Assembly (NCBI GenBank): GCA_945859605.1
Contig: OX243825.1
Coordinates: 27,524,754-27,588,753, forward strand
DNA: 64,000 bases
Origin: Lumbricus rubellus
Taxonomy: Eukaryota > Annelida > Clitellata > Crassiclitellata > Lumbricidae
Reading direction: 5' to 3'
Below the pieces are notes generated by a model. It did not search any database. It saw nothing but the letters and a program-made list of their open reading frames with translations, and was not told where the DNA came from. How positions within the stretch are numbered: the stretch's first letter is position 1; each line of letters begins with the position of its first letter. Below, piece by piece: positions 63,476 through 64,000 of the stretch. The position numbers were made by a program, and so were the translations under genes.

Positions 63476-63728
63476 ATGAGTATCCGCCATCACCAACACC
63501 ATGACAACCTCACGACTGCTTCAATCCTCATCTTTACTTGAAGTATCTTAGCAACAATTTAAGAACCTCGTTTTCCTAATTAGATTTATTTCCTTACTTT
63601 TCCTCCCCAGTCGATTTGAAGGTAGTCGTAATAAGTCTGATCTACATAGCAGCTTCTCTCCCGTCCTGTGTACTTGTAGCAATCACCCTTATTGGCCGAT
63701 CCAATGATTTCACCGCAAGCTGAACACA

Positions 63729-63743
63729 ACCAATAATAATAAC

Positions 63744-63810
<67 letters not shown>
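63729..63810 (+). repeat. (AAT)n microsatellite
   Basis: AAT trinucleotide run just upstream of the 63598-63719 exon (about 10 bp from its acceptor on the minus strand). Confidence 0.95.
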
Positions 63811-63811
<1 letters not shown>

Positions 63812-64000
63812 TGCACATCACGAAAAGTAATGTATGCATGCATGGATGGTGGAACTGATCATTGCACGCATTCATGTATTTGTGCTGTTTAACATAATCA
63901 CTAGAAGCGATGTAGGCTACATGACTATAATTGTAGGTCCACTCGTCTAGCAATTGATTCAACGCCTATTAAGATGTTACTAGGTCGCTATAATAATGTC

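Larger units (their letters stand above)
56654..63719 (-). pseudogene. Second BPSL0067-like gene, last exon split by a transposon; 5' end off window
   Basis: Paralogue of the gene at 21528-28921 with the same exon plan: 63598-63719 (ACGEIIG ... DWGGK), 62387-62583 (TCKGGQCVAYI, catalytic Cys), 60181-60309 (NTAIATFD, YAGHAAVFIK, catalytic His; 129 nt as in the paralogue) and a last exon now in two parts, 59667-59633 and 56792-56654. Phases agree and the two parts add to 58 codons including TAG. The break is the 2.8-kb element at 56801-59632 with its duplicated target. The DQW tryptophan is replaced (FDQG). The signal-peptide exon would lie right of 64000. A small exon near 63187-63211 (DSSCGGSSSQ, ending in phase 1) is a weak candidate. 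As drawn, the protein would lose its Cys-rich C-terminus; if the insertion is polymorphic the gene may still work in other alleles. Confidence 0.8.

Overview
This is eukaryotic nuclear DNA, most likely from a marine invertebrate (my best guess is a deuterostome such as an echinoderm, hemichordate or amphioxus; the species is not identifiable from the window). It has low gene density, spliced genes with GT-AG introns, many microsatellites and minisatellites, a tRNA-derived SINE, several LINE fragments and many terminal-inverted-repeat DNA transposons. The palindrome TAGGCCTA and its variants occur dozens of times, mostly outside exons.

Layout. 1-7.8 kb: transposon and repeat debris. 7.8-18.5 kb (+): a complete seven-exon gene for a Kv-channel-interacting protein (KChIP), 210 aa with an N-myristoylation signal and EF-hands; its introns carry a degraded mariner-like element, a fold-back element, a SINE and a LINE end. 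18.5-21.5 kb: non-coding, with one small transposon bounded by target site duplications. 21.5-28.9 kb (-): a secreted, cysteine-rich protein of the bacterial BPSL0067 (NlpC/P60-like amidase) type, split over at least five exons, with two long minisatellites in one intron. 29-31 kb: repeats. 31.5-34.0, 37.8-39.1, 47.2-49.1 kb (-) and 53.9-55.3 kb (+): four C2H2 zinc-finger genes of one family that share a characteristic C-terminal finger. Between them lie nested inverted-repeat transposons, LINE pieces and a segment of zinc-finger gene fused in frame to a reverse-transcriptase tail. 56.6-63.7 kb (-): a second BPSL0067-like gene, whose last coding exon is split by a 2.8-kb hAT-like insertion with a perfect 8-bp target duplication; its 5' end lies beyond the right edge.

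Together, the window holds two gene families (a putative secreted antibacterial amidase pair and a zinc-finger cluster) growing by local duplication inside a very active transposon landscape. For many insertions the exact boundaries, target duplications, nesting order and even an unoccupied paralogous site can be read from the sequence. The most unusual points are the eukaryotic, spliced, signal-peptide-bearing BPSL0067 genes; the exon broken by a transposon; and a degenerate ~35-bp motif (core AGAAGCTGGATTGATG) that fills the interior of two transposon families with different terminal repeats.
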